Assembly (NCBI RefSeq): GCF_028372415.1
Contig: NC_092877.1
Span: forward strand, 388,169,342 to 388,233,341
Reading direction: 5' to 3'
From: Notamacropus eugenii
Lineage: Eukaryota > Chordata > Mammalia > Diprotodontia > Macropodidae
DNA: 64,000 nucleotides
Within the stretch, counting starts at the first letter, position 1. Each line of letters begins with the position of its first letter. The translations under genes were made by a program, and so were the position numbers. The notes under the pieces are model-generated. The model saw nothing but the letters and a program-made list of their open reading frames with translations, did not search any database and was not told the DNA's origin. Positions 10,001 to 19,117 of the stretch are shown piece by piece.

Positions 10001-13000
10001 GAGCGTCCCCTGGGTGACCCCCTGCACCACCTCTCCAGAAGGTTCCTGGATTGGACTTACGGGCCTGTGAGCTGTTCTCTGTATGACTTGAGTGAGGTGG
10101 ATACCATGGAGGCTCACTCTGCCCTCAAGATGGTCGTGTTTAACCCGGATGTGGAGGTGAGGGAGGGTGTGCCTGGGGGGACTGCTGGCGCTGGGGGGGT
10201 TGTGCTTGGGGGGCCATCAGTTACAAACTGCTAGGCTGTGACTGGGCCCCAGGACAGCTTCACCAGAATTGGGAGAAGCAGGAGCCTCCAGGGAAGACAG
10301 AGACAGGTCAGCCCAAGTGGAGGTGGCATTCAAGGCCTTTCTATCCCCCTCAGAAAGCCTATGAGTTGCTGGAGGTGGAGCCCCTGCGCAGTCTGCTAGA
10401 ATCTAAATGGACCTCCTTTGCCGCACCCATGTTTGCTATCAGCACCACCTGGTACCTTGTCTACATGGGGCTTTTCACAGCAATCACAGCCCAGCAGCCA
10501 GGGACCCTGGGGAGCCAGGTGATCCTCCCCATCCTAGGGCCCCAAATCCCTCAACTTCTTCCCCAGTTCTGCTGGCCCTGGGGTCCTCAACACTCTCTTC
10601 CCCTGGAGGCTGCCTACAGCTCTCTAGGCTGGCCTCAGAAGGGGGTAGACAGAGAGCCCTGAGCTGTTGGGACAAGAGCACTCTGACCTTGGGGTCAGAA
10701 TGGGGTCAGGTCCTGACCAGTTTGGGGTCACTGAGAGGTCTGATGGGTCCCCTGGACTGTAGGCCCTGAGCAGCCCCCCAGTGATAGGTAGGAATGTGGA
10801 GATCTTGGCACCAGGAAGGCAGTGGGCCTGGAGGAAGAGATTTCACCATGCTTGGGGCTTCCTCCAGTCCCTCCTGGGCCCTTGTTCTCCAAGAGACTGT
10901 CAGAACCAAGCTAGTGGCCAAGGCAGGATTGAAGTGCAGTTTAGGTTCCAGTGTTTTAGGAGGTGGGGCCCTGGTTTTGGACATTCAAAGCCTGCCCTGT
11001 CTCCACCTCCTGGATGATGCTGAGCAAGGTGGTTGGTGACACGGGGTAGGAGCTCCAGACGTTAGGGTAGGATTTATTGAGCTGGGTGCTCCTGGCCTTG
11101 AAATGATCCAACACCCCTGCCTCAAGGGGCTCAGGACAGAGCCTGGGGGTGTACTCACAGCTAGTGGCCAGATGCTGAGCCAGCAAAGGAGACAGGGAAG
11201 GAGCGATCTGATGGCCAGGCTAGGAAAGAGCAGGTCAGGAAAGCCCACGAGACTTTGTCTAGGTGGGAGCGATCACAAGAAGAGGCCACAGTGACCTTGC
11301 AGAGAGCAGGTGTAGATGCCCATTATGTGGGGATGGGAGCAGAGGGTCTGGAGGAATGTCCAGGAAGGGGAGAAGAGCTGGGCAGGCCAGAGCTAGGGGG
11401 CCCTCCTGGGAGCTTGAGGCATCCCAGGTCCTCTGTGGTGACCACATCAGGTGAGGAGGAAAGATTCAGAGAGGAAGAGAGGCCCATCGGCCCGCTGAGC
11501 AGAGGGCCAGGACTCTGAAGGGACAAAGTAGGATCAGGGCCTGGAGGAATGAGACAGAGAAGGCGGGAATGGTGGCTGAGGCTGGGAGGAGACCCAGGAC
11601 CTGGGTGCTCAAGAGGCCTGAGGCTCTGGGAGGCCAGGCAGGGAGCCAGGGGCCCCACACCCATCCCCTCTCCTTCCCTCTAAGCATGCCTCCTGTCTGC
11701 CATCCCCCAGGAGTCTACTGGCCCACCCCAGAAAACTCCCTGGAGGACTGCTGGGCAGGTGTACATCTTCCTGTCGGCCGCTGGGATGCTGGTGAAGATG
11801 GTAAGTTTGGCTCTGGTGGGCACGCAACATCACACTGAGCCCAGGGACCCGGCCTCCCACTCAGGGAGCTCCAGCAGAGGCCTATCAGCCCCAAAGTCAG
11901 GCCCTGGCCTGTCTGGCTCTGAGACTGAATAAATGCCTATCGCTCTGCCCCTCCCATTCCTGCCAGGGTGTCTGGCCCTCACCCTGCGGGGGGACCAGAA
12001 GTCAGTGGCATTCAGCAGCTCTTTGGAAAGTGTCTACTTTGTGCTAGAAACCACTGGCTACCAGGAATGGACCCTGTCCTCTAGAAGCCAGCCAAGGCAG
12101 AGGGAGGGACTAGGCCAACTTCTGGAGGGTGGTAGGTGGGCACACACTAAGAGGAGCTGGCGCTGCTTGTATCTGAGAAGTCAGGACCATGGGCAAGGGA
12201 GAGGGGCTGACTGGCCCTGGGCCTTCTGCTTCTCTACAGGGACTGGACATCGTTTGGATGTGGCCTTTTCAGCTTCTGCCTTTTCTTCTGAAAAGTTATT
12301 TCCATGTCCTTAGGTAAATGAGGCTACGACAGTGCCAGGCACTGGAAGAGGAGGAGGCAGCCTGGAAACCAGGTGCCAAGGGAGAAAACACTCTGAGGGT
12401 AGGCGGGCAGGTGGGCAGATAGGCAAGTGAGCAGACAGGCTAGTGGGCAAACAGGCAAGTGAGCACACAGGCAAGTGGGCACACAGATAGGTGGGCACAC
12501 AGGTAGGTGGGCAGGCAGGCCACCAGCTTCACTGCTTGCCTCTATGTGGATATTAACCTTTTCATGGCTGCCAGTGGGGTGTCACTTATGCAGGCAGTTC
12601 CAAAACCTGGCCACCCTCTCACTGATTCTGTCGTCTTTCTCTCTTGGACACGAAGATAACATGAATGACCATCACAATACCTGCACGGATCTCAGACAAC
12701 CATGTCTACAGTTTGATGTTGGAGGGGTTGAATGGGACCCACAATTTCATTGGGGAGGGAATTCCCAGAATTCAGAGAAGAAGCTCCTTCCACCAGCAAA
12801 GGTTACTGCCTTCTCTGCAACCTGACAGTGGCCCAGGCTCACTGGGCTGGTCAGCATCTCCTCCCTCCCTTCCTCCCTCTCCCTCCCTGTCATTCCCTTC
12901 CTCTTTCTCATCCTTCCTTGGAGCCTGCTCCTGTTGAGCTGGCCCAGCTCCCTCCTTTTAGTGCAGGGGGGTCCTGCTTCCTCTCCTCCCTCCCTACCTA

Positions 13001-16000
13001 ATGTCCCTTTCCCTGCCCCACCCTCATCCACCCCTTTTCTCCTGCTTCTTCCTTAAAGTCTCACTCAAAGGGAGTGGCACTCTGGTGCCAGGGGCCTCCC
13101 TATTTCTCTGTGGCGCACTCGGACAGGCAGAACTGTTCTCTGTTACTGGCACAGACTCTGGTGACACCTGGTAGTTCCCTATAGGGCACAAGGAGATTTT
13201 TCCACCGCCACCTCCCACCCCTGCCCCAAACCACTGACTGGAAGCCAGGTCCATGGTCCTCTCCTCCTTATCTCTGTTGTACCTGTTGGTTTCGCTGAGG
13301 GCTCAGCTACAGGACACCCTGAATAATGCTTCCCCTATGGGGGAGGCCCTGGTATCAGCAGTGCTGGTCTGCCCAGTGACCTCTGAGATAGCTAGGCCAT
13401 TCTTGCAGTGCTGGGGCCCAAGGCAAAACAAAGCAACCCTTGGATAAGGGGGAGGGGAAGAGGAGAGGAGGAGAGGAGGGGAGGAGGAGAGGAAAAGGAA
13501 GGAAGGAAGGAAGGAAGGAAGGAAGGAAGGAAGGAAGGAAGGAAGGAAGGAAGGAAGGAAGGAAGGAAGGAAGGAAGGAAGGAAAGAGGGAGGGAGGAAG
13601 GGGGGAGCAGCAGCAGCAGGAGCCCTCCTGAGGCCCTGGGCCCCTGGTCTGGGGCTGCTGGGTAGGCAGGGGATGGCCCTGTCTTCAGTCTCTTCCAGGC
13701 TGGTCTGGTGCTCTGCTCTCTGGGGCTGTCCTGGCTCCAGGTAGAGAATGTGGTGGTGCAGAGCATGGCCCTGGTGCTGGGCTGGTTCGGTCTGCTCTAT
13801 TACTCCCGGGGTTTCCGGTTCACTGGCATTTATGCGGTGGTCCTGCAGAAGGTAAGCTGGGTCTCCCACCAGGCCCACATCAGGCTGTCTCCAGCTTTGG
13901 GTCTCTGTTTTCCCATCCACCTGGGCCTGCCCTCCCCAAGGGCCCAGTGTTCGGAGGTGAGGGCAGGTGATGAGTACTGTGAGCCCCCCTTGGCTCACCA
14001 AGCCTGCCCTGCAGGCTGAGAATGAACAAGGGGAACCAGAAGACATATTTCACCCATGCTTCAACTTGGCCAGTGGCTGGAGACATTGGTCCTATTCTAC
14101 CTCCTTGGCTGCCCCCCATCCCCAAGTCAACTGATTTCCTAGGGCATGGGGTGGGAGAAGGCCAGAGACATTCCCAGCAGAGCTGAGATCCACCTGTATC
14201 AGTCATCCAATCAACAAGCCTTTATTAGGCACCTTCTGTCCAAACTTTAGCCCCCCTCATATTAATGAACACTCCCTTGGCTTCCTCAGATGATTCTCCA
14301 GGACATGGTCAGGTTCCTGTTAGTGTATGTGGCTTTTCTCCTGGGTTTTGCATCCGGTGAGTAAGGGCCAGTCCTCCCCAGGGAGACATGGGTCTTCTGC
14401 CTCTCCCCCACTCCCGTCCCCACACACACCCAAGAGGGTCCTCACCATGCACCCAAACTATGTTACTTTGTGTAACAAAAGGGTGGGATGGTAGTAAGCT
14501 GACGGATGGCCCCAGCATCTGGGGGATATTTCTGCATATATCAGTCAGTCAACAAACATTAAATGCCTACTATGCGCCAGGGACTATGCTAAGTGCTAGG
14601 GATTCAAAACGAGGCAAAAGACCATCGCTGCCCTCAAGGAGCTCATAATCTCATAGGGGAAACAACATACAAACATGTATGTACAAAGCACACCATGTAC
14701 ATAATATAAATAGGAAATAATCCACGAGGGAAGTCACTGGAATTAAGGAGATGACCGTAGCAATAACAGCTTCCTAGGTGCCAGGCACCGTGCTAAGTGA
14801 TTTACAGCGATTATTATCTCATCTGGTCTCCCAACAACCCTGGGAGGTAAATGTGGTTATTGTCCTCATTTTGCAAATGAAGAAACTGAAACAGGCACAG
14901 GTGCCATGACTTGCCTAGGACCACACAGACCCAGGACTCTGTGCACTTCACCAGGGGAAGGCTTCCTGTAAAAGGGGGGACTTCAGCTGTGGCCTGAAGG
15001 AAGCAGGAGGAGGGAGGTCAGCAGTCAGCAGGAGGAGGGAGAGCAGGCCAGGTATGGAGGACAGCCAGTCAGAGGGAATGCTCAGAACCAAGAGAGAGAT
15101 GGAGTGTCTTTCTCATGGGACAGCCAGGGGGCCCGGGTTTACTGGACCGTAGACATTGGGGATCAGGTGTAAAAAGAAAGGAACGGTAGGAAGGCTCAGG
15201 TTGTGAAGGGCTTTGAATGTCACAGAGGTTTTGTATTTGTCACTGAAGTATGTGTGAGACAGAAAGAGAGAGAAACATGGCCAGATCAGCGCTTTAAGAG
15301 TGGCTGAGTGGAGGGTGGACTGAAATGGGGAGAGACTTGAGGTAGACAGACCCTTCCCAGCAGCTGTTGCAATGGTCCAAGTGTGAGGTGATGAGGATCT
15401 GCACCATGGTGGGACCTGTGAGAAGAGAAGGGAAGGTACTGGAGAGATGCTACAGAGAGGAAATCAACAAAGATGTTGCAAAGATGAAATAAACAAGATG
15501 CTATAGAGGTGAAATCAGAGATGTTGCTAAGCTGAAATTGACAAGAGATGTAGAGATGAAATTGATAGCCCTTGGCACCTTATTGGATACAGGGTGCCAG
15601 GGGAGGAATCCAGGATGATTTCTAGGGTTGTGAGCCTGGGACTGTGAGGGTATAAGTGCTCTGGACAGTAATAGGGAAGGTAGGAAAGGAGAGGGTTTAG
15701 GGGGAAAGATGATGAGTCTTATTTTGGATGTCTTGAGTTTAATGTGTTTAGTGGACATCCAGTTCAATAACTGAAGGGCAATTGGAGACCCAAAACTTTA
15801 GATCAGCAGAGAGTTTGAGTCAGGATAGGGAGATCTGAGAATCATCAGCACAGAGGTCCATGGGAGCTGATGAGATCACCCAGTGAAGCAGGACAGGAGG
15901 AGAGAAGGGGGCCCAGGACAGAGAGCCCTGAGGGATACCCATGGTCAGAGGGTGTGATCTGGAGGAGGATTCAGCAGAGGAGACACAGAAGGATCCATCA

Positions 16001-16713
16001 GAGAGGGAGGAGAACTGAGGGGTGAGGGGGTGTCCTGAGAACCCAGAGAGAAGAGTCTTCAGGAGGAGAGTGTTCAAGGCTGCAGAGAGGCCAAGGAGAA
16101 TGAGGACTGAGAAAAAGCCATCGGATTGCTTGATTAAGAGATCATTGGTGACTTTGGAGAGAGGCTTTGGTGGAAAGATAAGGTCAGAAGCCAGATTGTA
16201 AGGGTTAAGAAGAGAGTGAGGAGAGAGAGTAGAGGCACCTAGTGTAGTTTTTGAGGAGTTTGACCACAAAGGACAGATGAGATCAAATGATGGGAAGAGC
16301 AAGTGAGGGTTTTCTCAGGATGGGGGGGACACAGGCCCGCTTGTGAGCAGGAAGGAGCCAGTGGTCAGTGTGTGGCCTTCTTCCCCTTCTCCACCCTCTG
16401 CTCTCCCAGCCTGACCTCTTGGCTCATGGTGTTCTCCCTCTCAGCCCTCTCAGCCCTGACAACTCAGTGTCAGGAGCCTGGCCGCTGTAGCTACTATAGC
16501 GTGGGGAGCGCCTCGGGGACTCTCTTCAAGTTGACCCTCGGGCTCGGGGACCTGTCGGGCCCTGAGAACTCCAAGTTTCCAGTCTTCTTCCTCCTCCTCC
16601 TCATCATCTACGTGATTCTCACTTCCGTGCTTCTCCTCAACATGCTGATTGCCCTCATGACAGAGACAGTCAATATGGCATCCTCCAGGACTGAGAAAAT
16701 CTGGCGCGTGCAG
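6888..16713 (+). CDS. TRPV3-like TRPV channel gene (11 supported exons)
   Basis: Predicted tetrameric Ca2+-permeable cation channel of the TRPV1-4 group, at the plasma membrane by family knowledge. Exons: 6888-7000, 7235-7399, 7788-7931, 8193-8494, 9977-10156, 10354-10518, 11711-11800, 12240-12313, 13689-13851, 14290-14356, 16445-16713. They join without a stop into 577 codons. Residues 1-241 are ankyrin repeats ([37 protein letters not shown]). S1-S6 run from about 302 to 565, with filter GLGDL, S6 [10 protein letters not shown] and TRP helix KIWRVQ. Filter and S6 are most like TRPV3, but the rest is divergent: the S2-S3 SYFHV resembles TRPV1/TRPV2. It lies tail-to-tail with TRPV1. Every junction matches the TRPV1 phase and every length difference is a multiple of three. 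The start and C-terminus are unresolved. It is an extra paralogue or an inverted, fast-evolving TRPV3. Confidence 0.85.
7235..7399 (+). CDS. TRPV3-like exon B (ankyrin repeat)
   Basis: Acceptor CTGCCCCACAG, donor GTGAGC. It opens EANTGKTCLMKVLL, matching the GKTCL(M/L)KA motif of all TRPV1-4 channels, and ends NSSYTDKVHQ (TRPV1 here: [10 protein letters not shown]). It is 165 bp against 153 in TRPV1. Confidence 0.9.
7788..7931 (+). CDS. TRPV3-like exon C (ankyrin repeat)
   Basis: Acceptor TGTCCTCAG, donor GTAAAA. It encodes [20 protein letters not shown] and ends KDCFYFG, the near-invariant TRPV GFYFG/CFYFG joint. It is 144 bp against 141 in TRPV1. Confidence 0.92.
8193..8494 (+). CDS. TRPV3-like exon D (ankyrin repeats)
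   Basis: Acceptor CCTCTCCCAG, donor GTATCA. It encodes [20 protein letters not shown], then [12 protein letters not shown], and ends GLTPLQLAAKEGQLK; GLTPLQLAAK is identical to human TRPV3 as I recall it. It is 302 bp against 299 in TRPV1. Confidence 0.92.
8586..8760 (+). repeat. G-rich imperfect tandem repeat in intron D
   Basis: About five diverged copies of a 30-odd-bp motif built on CAGGCTAG...AGGGGGAGGGGA, giving many runs of four or more G on the coding strand. This could form G-quadruplexes in the transcript; that is inference. Confidence 0.6.
9025..9295 (+). mobile_element. MIR/CORE-type SINE
   Basis: The core is recognisable: GTGCCTGGCACTGTGCTGAG, CATTTTACAGATGGGGAAAC, AAGTGACTTGCCCAGGGTC and TTTGAACTCAGGTCTTCCCT. 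It carries an internal T-rich expansion near 9160. It lies in the intron between exons D and E of the TRPV3-like gene. Confidence 0.75.
9977..10156 (+). CDS. TRPV3-like exon E (ankyrin end, linker)
   Basis: Acceptor TTCTCCACTCCCAG, donor GTGAGG. It encodes LFQHILSRERPLGDP, then HLSRRFLDWTYGPVSCSLYD, then SEVDT. SRKF(T)DWAYGPV.SSLYDL..VDT is the TRPV3 version of a motif shared by TRPV1-4. It is 180 bp, exactly the length of TRPV1 exon 7. Confidence 0.93.
10354..10518 (+). CDS. TRPV3-like exon F (pre-S1 helix and S1)
   Basis: Acceptor CTATCCCCCTCAG, donor GTGATC. It encodes YELLEVEPLRSLLESKW (TRPV1: [17 protein letters not shown]), then the hydrophobic S1 segment ending GLFTAITAQQP. It is 165 bp against 159 in TRPV1. 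Confidence 0.9.
11711..11800 (+). CDS. TRPV3-like exon G (S1-S2 loop and S2)
   Basis: Acceptor GCCATCCCCCAG, donor GTAAGT (a strong consensus donor). It encodes a short polar loop, then VYIFLSAAGMLVKM, which fits the start of S2. It is 90 bp against 96 in TRPV1, both in phase 0. Sequence similarity is weak; the assignment rests on position, phase, length and hydrophobicity. Confidence 0.7.
12240..12313 (+). CDS. TRPV3-like exon H (S2 end, S3 start)
   Basis: Acceptor GCTTCTCTACAG, donor GTAAAT. It encodes GLDIVWMWPFQLLPFLLKSY, then FHVL and two bases of the next codon. SYFHV lines up with the S3 vanilloid-pocket motif DSYSE of TRPV1 and keeps the Tyr (rat Y511). It is 74 bp against 71 in TRPV1. 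Confidence 0.75.
12411..12520. repeat. 16-bp minisatellite
   Basis: About seven diverged tandem copies of a 16-bp unit close to GTGGGCAAACAGGCAA, in the intron after exon H. Confidence 0.75.
13441..13600. repeat. Purine tract with (GGAA)n core
   Basis: About 22 near-perfect GGAA units at roughly 13497-13584 inside a longer purine-only stretch. It ends about 90 bp before the exon I acceptor and is probably length-polymorphic. The Lys/Glu/Gly frames and reverse Ser/Phe/Pro frames are artefacts. Confidence 0.95.
13689..13851 (+). CDS. TRPV3-like exon I (S3, S4, S4-S5 linker)
   Basis: The in-frame acceptor is GTCTTCAG at 13688; a second AG ten bases on would shift the frame. Donor GTAAGC. It encodes SLFQAGLVLCSLGLSWL (S3) and LVLGWFGLLYYSRGF (S4), then GIYAVVLQK. 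The Gly of GIYAV corresponds to TRPV3 Gly573, mutated in Olmsted syndrome. The position of rat TRPV1 Thr550 is Phe here. It is 163 bp against 166 in TRPV1. Confidence 0.9.
14290..14356 (+). CDS. TRPV3-like exon J (S5)
   Basis: Acceptor GGCTTCCTCAG, donor GTGAGT. It encodes MILQDMVRFLLVYVAFLLGF, then AS: the S5 helix. It has the same 67-bp length and phases as TRPV1 exon 12. Confidence 0.93.
14540..16305 (-). mobile_element. L2 LINE fragment, antisense in intron J
   Basis: Read on the - strand this is an L2 3' half. The reverse frame 15820-16302 keeps the RT landmarks MGIPQGS, then CADDSQISLS. The 3' end has the L2 tail (CAACAAACATTAAATGCCTA on the + strand). It is interrupted by a SINE at about 14757-14950. 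It is a decayed copy filling most of the intron before exon K. Confidence 0.8.
14757..14950 (+). mobile_element. MIR/CORE-type SINE inside the L2 copy
   Basis: GTGCCAGGCACCGTGCTAAG, ACAACCCTGGGAGGTAAATG, GAAGAAACTGAAACAGGCAC and ACTTGCCTAGGACCACACAG follow the family order. L2 sequence resumes right after it (GGGGAAGGCTTCCTGTAAAA). Confidence 0.7.
16445..16713 (+). CDS. TRPV3-like exon K (pore, S6, TRP helix)
   Basis: Acceptor TTCTCCCTCTCAG, donor GTACTA (weak). It encodes a short turret with two Cys (CQEPGRC; human TRPV3 has CPKDNKDC), pore helix and filter TLFKLTLGLGDL, then PENSKFPVFFLLLLIIYVIL, the S6 gate [15 protein letters not shown] and TRP helix TEKIWRVQ. The filter GLGDL rather than GMGDL points to TRPV3. 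The Trp of IWRVQ matches TRPV3 Trp692. It is 269 bp against 317 in TRPV1 because of the shorter turret. Confidence 0.95.
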
Positions 16714-16914
16714 GTACTAGAACTTCCAGTGACTGGGAAACTGACCCAGGGTCTATTGTCCCCAGCAACTCAGCAGGTGGACAGGCACAAGGGGCACTTT
16801 ATCCTACCAATCCCATGATCTGTGAGTGGGTGTGACTGTTAGAACTCTCCAAAGCCCCAGAGTTCTGTGGGTGAGCCTGACATTCCTGTGCTCGCAAGGA
16901 CCCACATCTCTAGC

Positions 16915-17170
16915 AATCTAGTTTACCCTCTGGCCACATGGAGAATTATTCTCCCCATTTTATAGATAAGGGGGCCCAGAATGAGACAGTAAGTGACTTC
17001 TCAGAGTCACCAAAGTGAAGGCCAAGGGGTTGGGTGGAGATACATGCATGAATGGACAAGTACTGAGTGCCTGTATGGGCCTGGCACAGAGCTGGGCACC
17101 AAGGCCCTGCCCTCATGGAGCTTCTAGTTTATGGAGGTAGGGGAGAAAGGGCAGGGAAATAACAAGAACC
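16915..17170. mobile_element. SINE and L2 3'-end fragments
   Basis: Two small relics: a MIR/CORE piece near 16930-17015 (CTCCCCATTTTATAGATAAG) and an antisense L2 tail near 17055-17170 (GGGCCTGGCACAGAGCTGGG, CATGGAGCTTCTAGTTTATG). Boundaries approximate. Confidence 0.45.
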
Positions 17171-17616
17171 CAGATGCATTAATACAAACTGCATCCAAGA
17201 TCATTTCTAAAACAGGGTCGGGGAGGGGACAGGAAAGGTCTTGTGTTGGAGATGCTGGGAATTCAGGAGGCAGAGCTACAGGGATGGAAGCAGCAGGAGA
17301 TGAGGGACTGGGTGGAGCCCCACTGTCTGGTACCCTGGAGCATAGGGGTCAGACATGCTTAAAGTGCCTGCCTGTTGCTGGAGGGTTGCTTGGGGACCTG
17401 AGCCCTGGAGCCTCACACTGTCACAGGGAAGGTTGATACAGGAAGCTGGGGAGTGACACATCCAGTGTCCCTTAATCCCCTGCCCCTCCCACCACCCCTA
17501 AGTTCCCTTATTCCCCTTCCCTGCCCCTTCTACCACACCTGAGGTCCCTTGTCCCCTCTTCCCTTCCCTACTCACCCCACCACAGGCCCTGCAGGGGGCC
17601 CCTCTCACAATCCCAG

Positions 17617-17651
17617 GTCCATGCCTTGTTCAAACTGGGGATGTGTTGGAG
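17617..17651 (+). CDS. Possible remnant C-terminal exon of the TRPV3-like gene
   Basis: After an acceptor CTCACAATCCCAG, 35 bp encode VHALFKLGMCW and two bases of Arg before a GTGGAA donor. The phase fits both exon K (phase 0) and the NEDP exon at 18372, and FKLGMCWR loosely echoes TRPV3 FRMGELC. The normal exon here is about 128 bp, so this would be a severe contraction. It may be coincidental. Confidence 0.15.
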
Positions 17652-18371
17652 GTGGAAATCACTGGGACTAAGCCTCTGGCCCCAGGAGCTGGTTCTCCCA
17701 CTGGCAGGCCAGAGAAGCACCCACCTGGGCAGCACTCACAGAGACCCAGCATCCTAGCAGCCCCCTCTGGGCTCTGCCAAGGGGCTGAAGGGCCTCTCCC
17801 CTTCCTGTTGAACCTAGAGAGCCATCACTATCTTAGACCTGGAGAGGTGTCTACCAGAGGCCTGGCGGTGGTGGCTTCAAGAGGGCAAGATTCACTCTAA
17901 CGAGGAGGTGGGGCTGACCCCAAGCCAAGAGAGAGACCTGAGGATGTGCTTAAGGTAAAGGCAGGAGACCCATCAGAGACAGGGCACCATGGAGGGGGTC
18001 TCCCATCAATTAGTCAGTGCCAGGCCAGAGGGGATTGTAGAATGGCCCCCTGCATGGGTCTACTAGACTTAGATGAGAGGGGAGGGGTTGGGGAGGGGGA
18101 AGAGGCTCCTGCCTCCCTCACCTGCTGCCAGGCCAGGGAGGGTGGGGGATGTGAGGCAACATCCTTCATTTGGGGTCTTGGTGTGCTCATCTGTATAATG
18201 GTCATGATCCCTGCTTTACCTTGAAGTCATGAATGAGGGACAGCCTAAGGAAGATGCAGGAGCCTAGAAAGAGAGCCAGAGACAGCACAGGGTGGTGGGT
18301 GGGTTGCCCTGCTCATACCCCGTGACAGCAGGCCCCACACATCTTTAACTTGAACTTTTCCTCTCCTGTAG

Positions 18372-18454
18372 AGTGAATGAAAGGAGAAGGCAGACAAGGG
18401 CTGCTGGGAGAAACCAGGTGATGGGCATTAATGAAGACCCCACTGTCTCCCCAG
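18372..18454 (+). CDS. Possible C-terminal NEDP exon of the TRPV3-like gene
   Basis: The acceptor CTCTCCTGTAG is followed by A, then VNERRRQTRAAGRNQ, then GINEDPTVSP, and a GTACTG donor. TRPV1 exon 15 begins at the same phase with VDEINWTTW and contains [13 protein letters not shown]3 has INEVKWTEW and LNEDPG. The middle has lost the two conserved Trp residues. Either this is a fast-diverging real exon or a decaying relic. Reading on without splicing stops after GTEAKA. Confidence 0.35.
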
Positions 18455-18861
18455 GTACTGAAGCCAAGGCCTGAGCTGAGGATGGGCTTGGGGGCAGCTG
18501 GAGAGGACACCAGAGGCTCTCTCTTGTGGAAGCCCCTTTTGGCTCCAGACCTAGTGGGGAGGGGTTGGGGGCCTGGCATCCCCTAGGAAAGGCCAAAGCC
18601 TAGTGCTTGGACAGAAAGGAGCCCTGTTAGCACTGCTGTGCCCTTGATGGCAGCTGGGCTGCCCCAGCTTGGCTAAGGGGGACAAAGCCTGGGGCCCCCA
18701 TTCTGCCAGGTGGTATAGATACAGCCAGGGAGGGAAGTTGGGGGGGGGATCATGGGAGCACCAAGAGCATCCCCTGGGATTTTACATAAGGTGAAGACAC
18801 CTGAACTTTGTTGGGACACACTGGAAAATACAACTGGTTTTTGGGGTTTTTTTAGATTCCT

Positions 18862-19117
18862 AAGGTATGGAGCACTGGTCCAGGAGTCAAGACGTCTTGA
18901 GTTCAAATGTAGCCTCAAACCTAGCTGTGTGACCCTGAGAAAGTCACTTCATCGCTGTCTGCCTTGGTTTCCCCATCCATAAAATGGGTGTGATGACACT
19001 TACCTCTCAGGGTTGTTGGGAGGATCAATGAGATAACTATTGTAAAGTGCTTAGCCCAGGGCCTGGCATATAGTAGGTGCTTAATAAATGGTAGCTAGTA
19101 TTATTATTATTGCTATC
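18862..19117 (+). mobile_element. MIR-type SINE, near full length
   Basis: It runs from GGAGCACTGGTCCAGGAGTC through GTGTGACCCTGAGAAAGTCA, TTTCCCCATCCATAAAATGG and TCAGGGTTGTTGGGAGGATC to GGCATATAGTAGGTGCTTAA and TAAATGG. It supplies an AATAAA on the + strand just after the TRPV3-like gene, which could serve as its poly(A) signal; that use is a guess. Confidence 0.8.

Noticed and set aside
13303-14046. A 247-codon - strand frame with FLPS repeats
   Set aside because: It is the antisense of the TRPV3-like exon I region plus the (GGAA)n tract.
15820-16302. A 160-codon - strand frame with reverse-transcriptase words
   Set aside because: Not a host gene: it is the RT remnant of an antisense L2 copy, and its surroundings follow L2 order.
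6888-16713. Calling the + strand channel TRPV2
   Set aside because: TRPV2 has filter GMGEL and lies at a different locus in human. The filter GLGDL, two-Cys turret and SLYDL..VDT motif fit TRPV3 better; only the S2-S3 linker looks TRPV2-like.
6888-16713. Processed retrocopy or dead pseudogene of TRPV1
   Set aside because: It has eleven introns with proper splice sites, no stop codon and the pore residues of a different subtype.
17131-17436. A 101-codon + strand frame after exon K as a C-terminal exon
   Set aside because: No similarity to any TRPV C-terminus and no matching acceptor phase.
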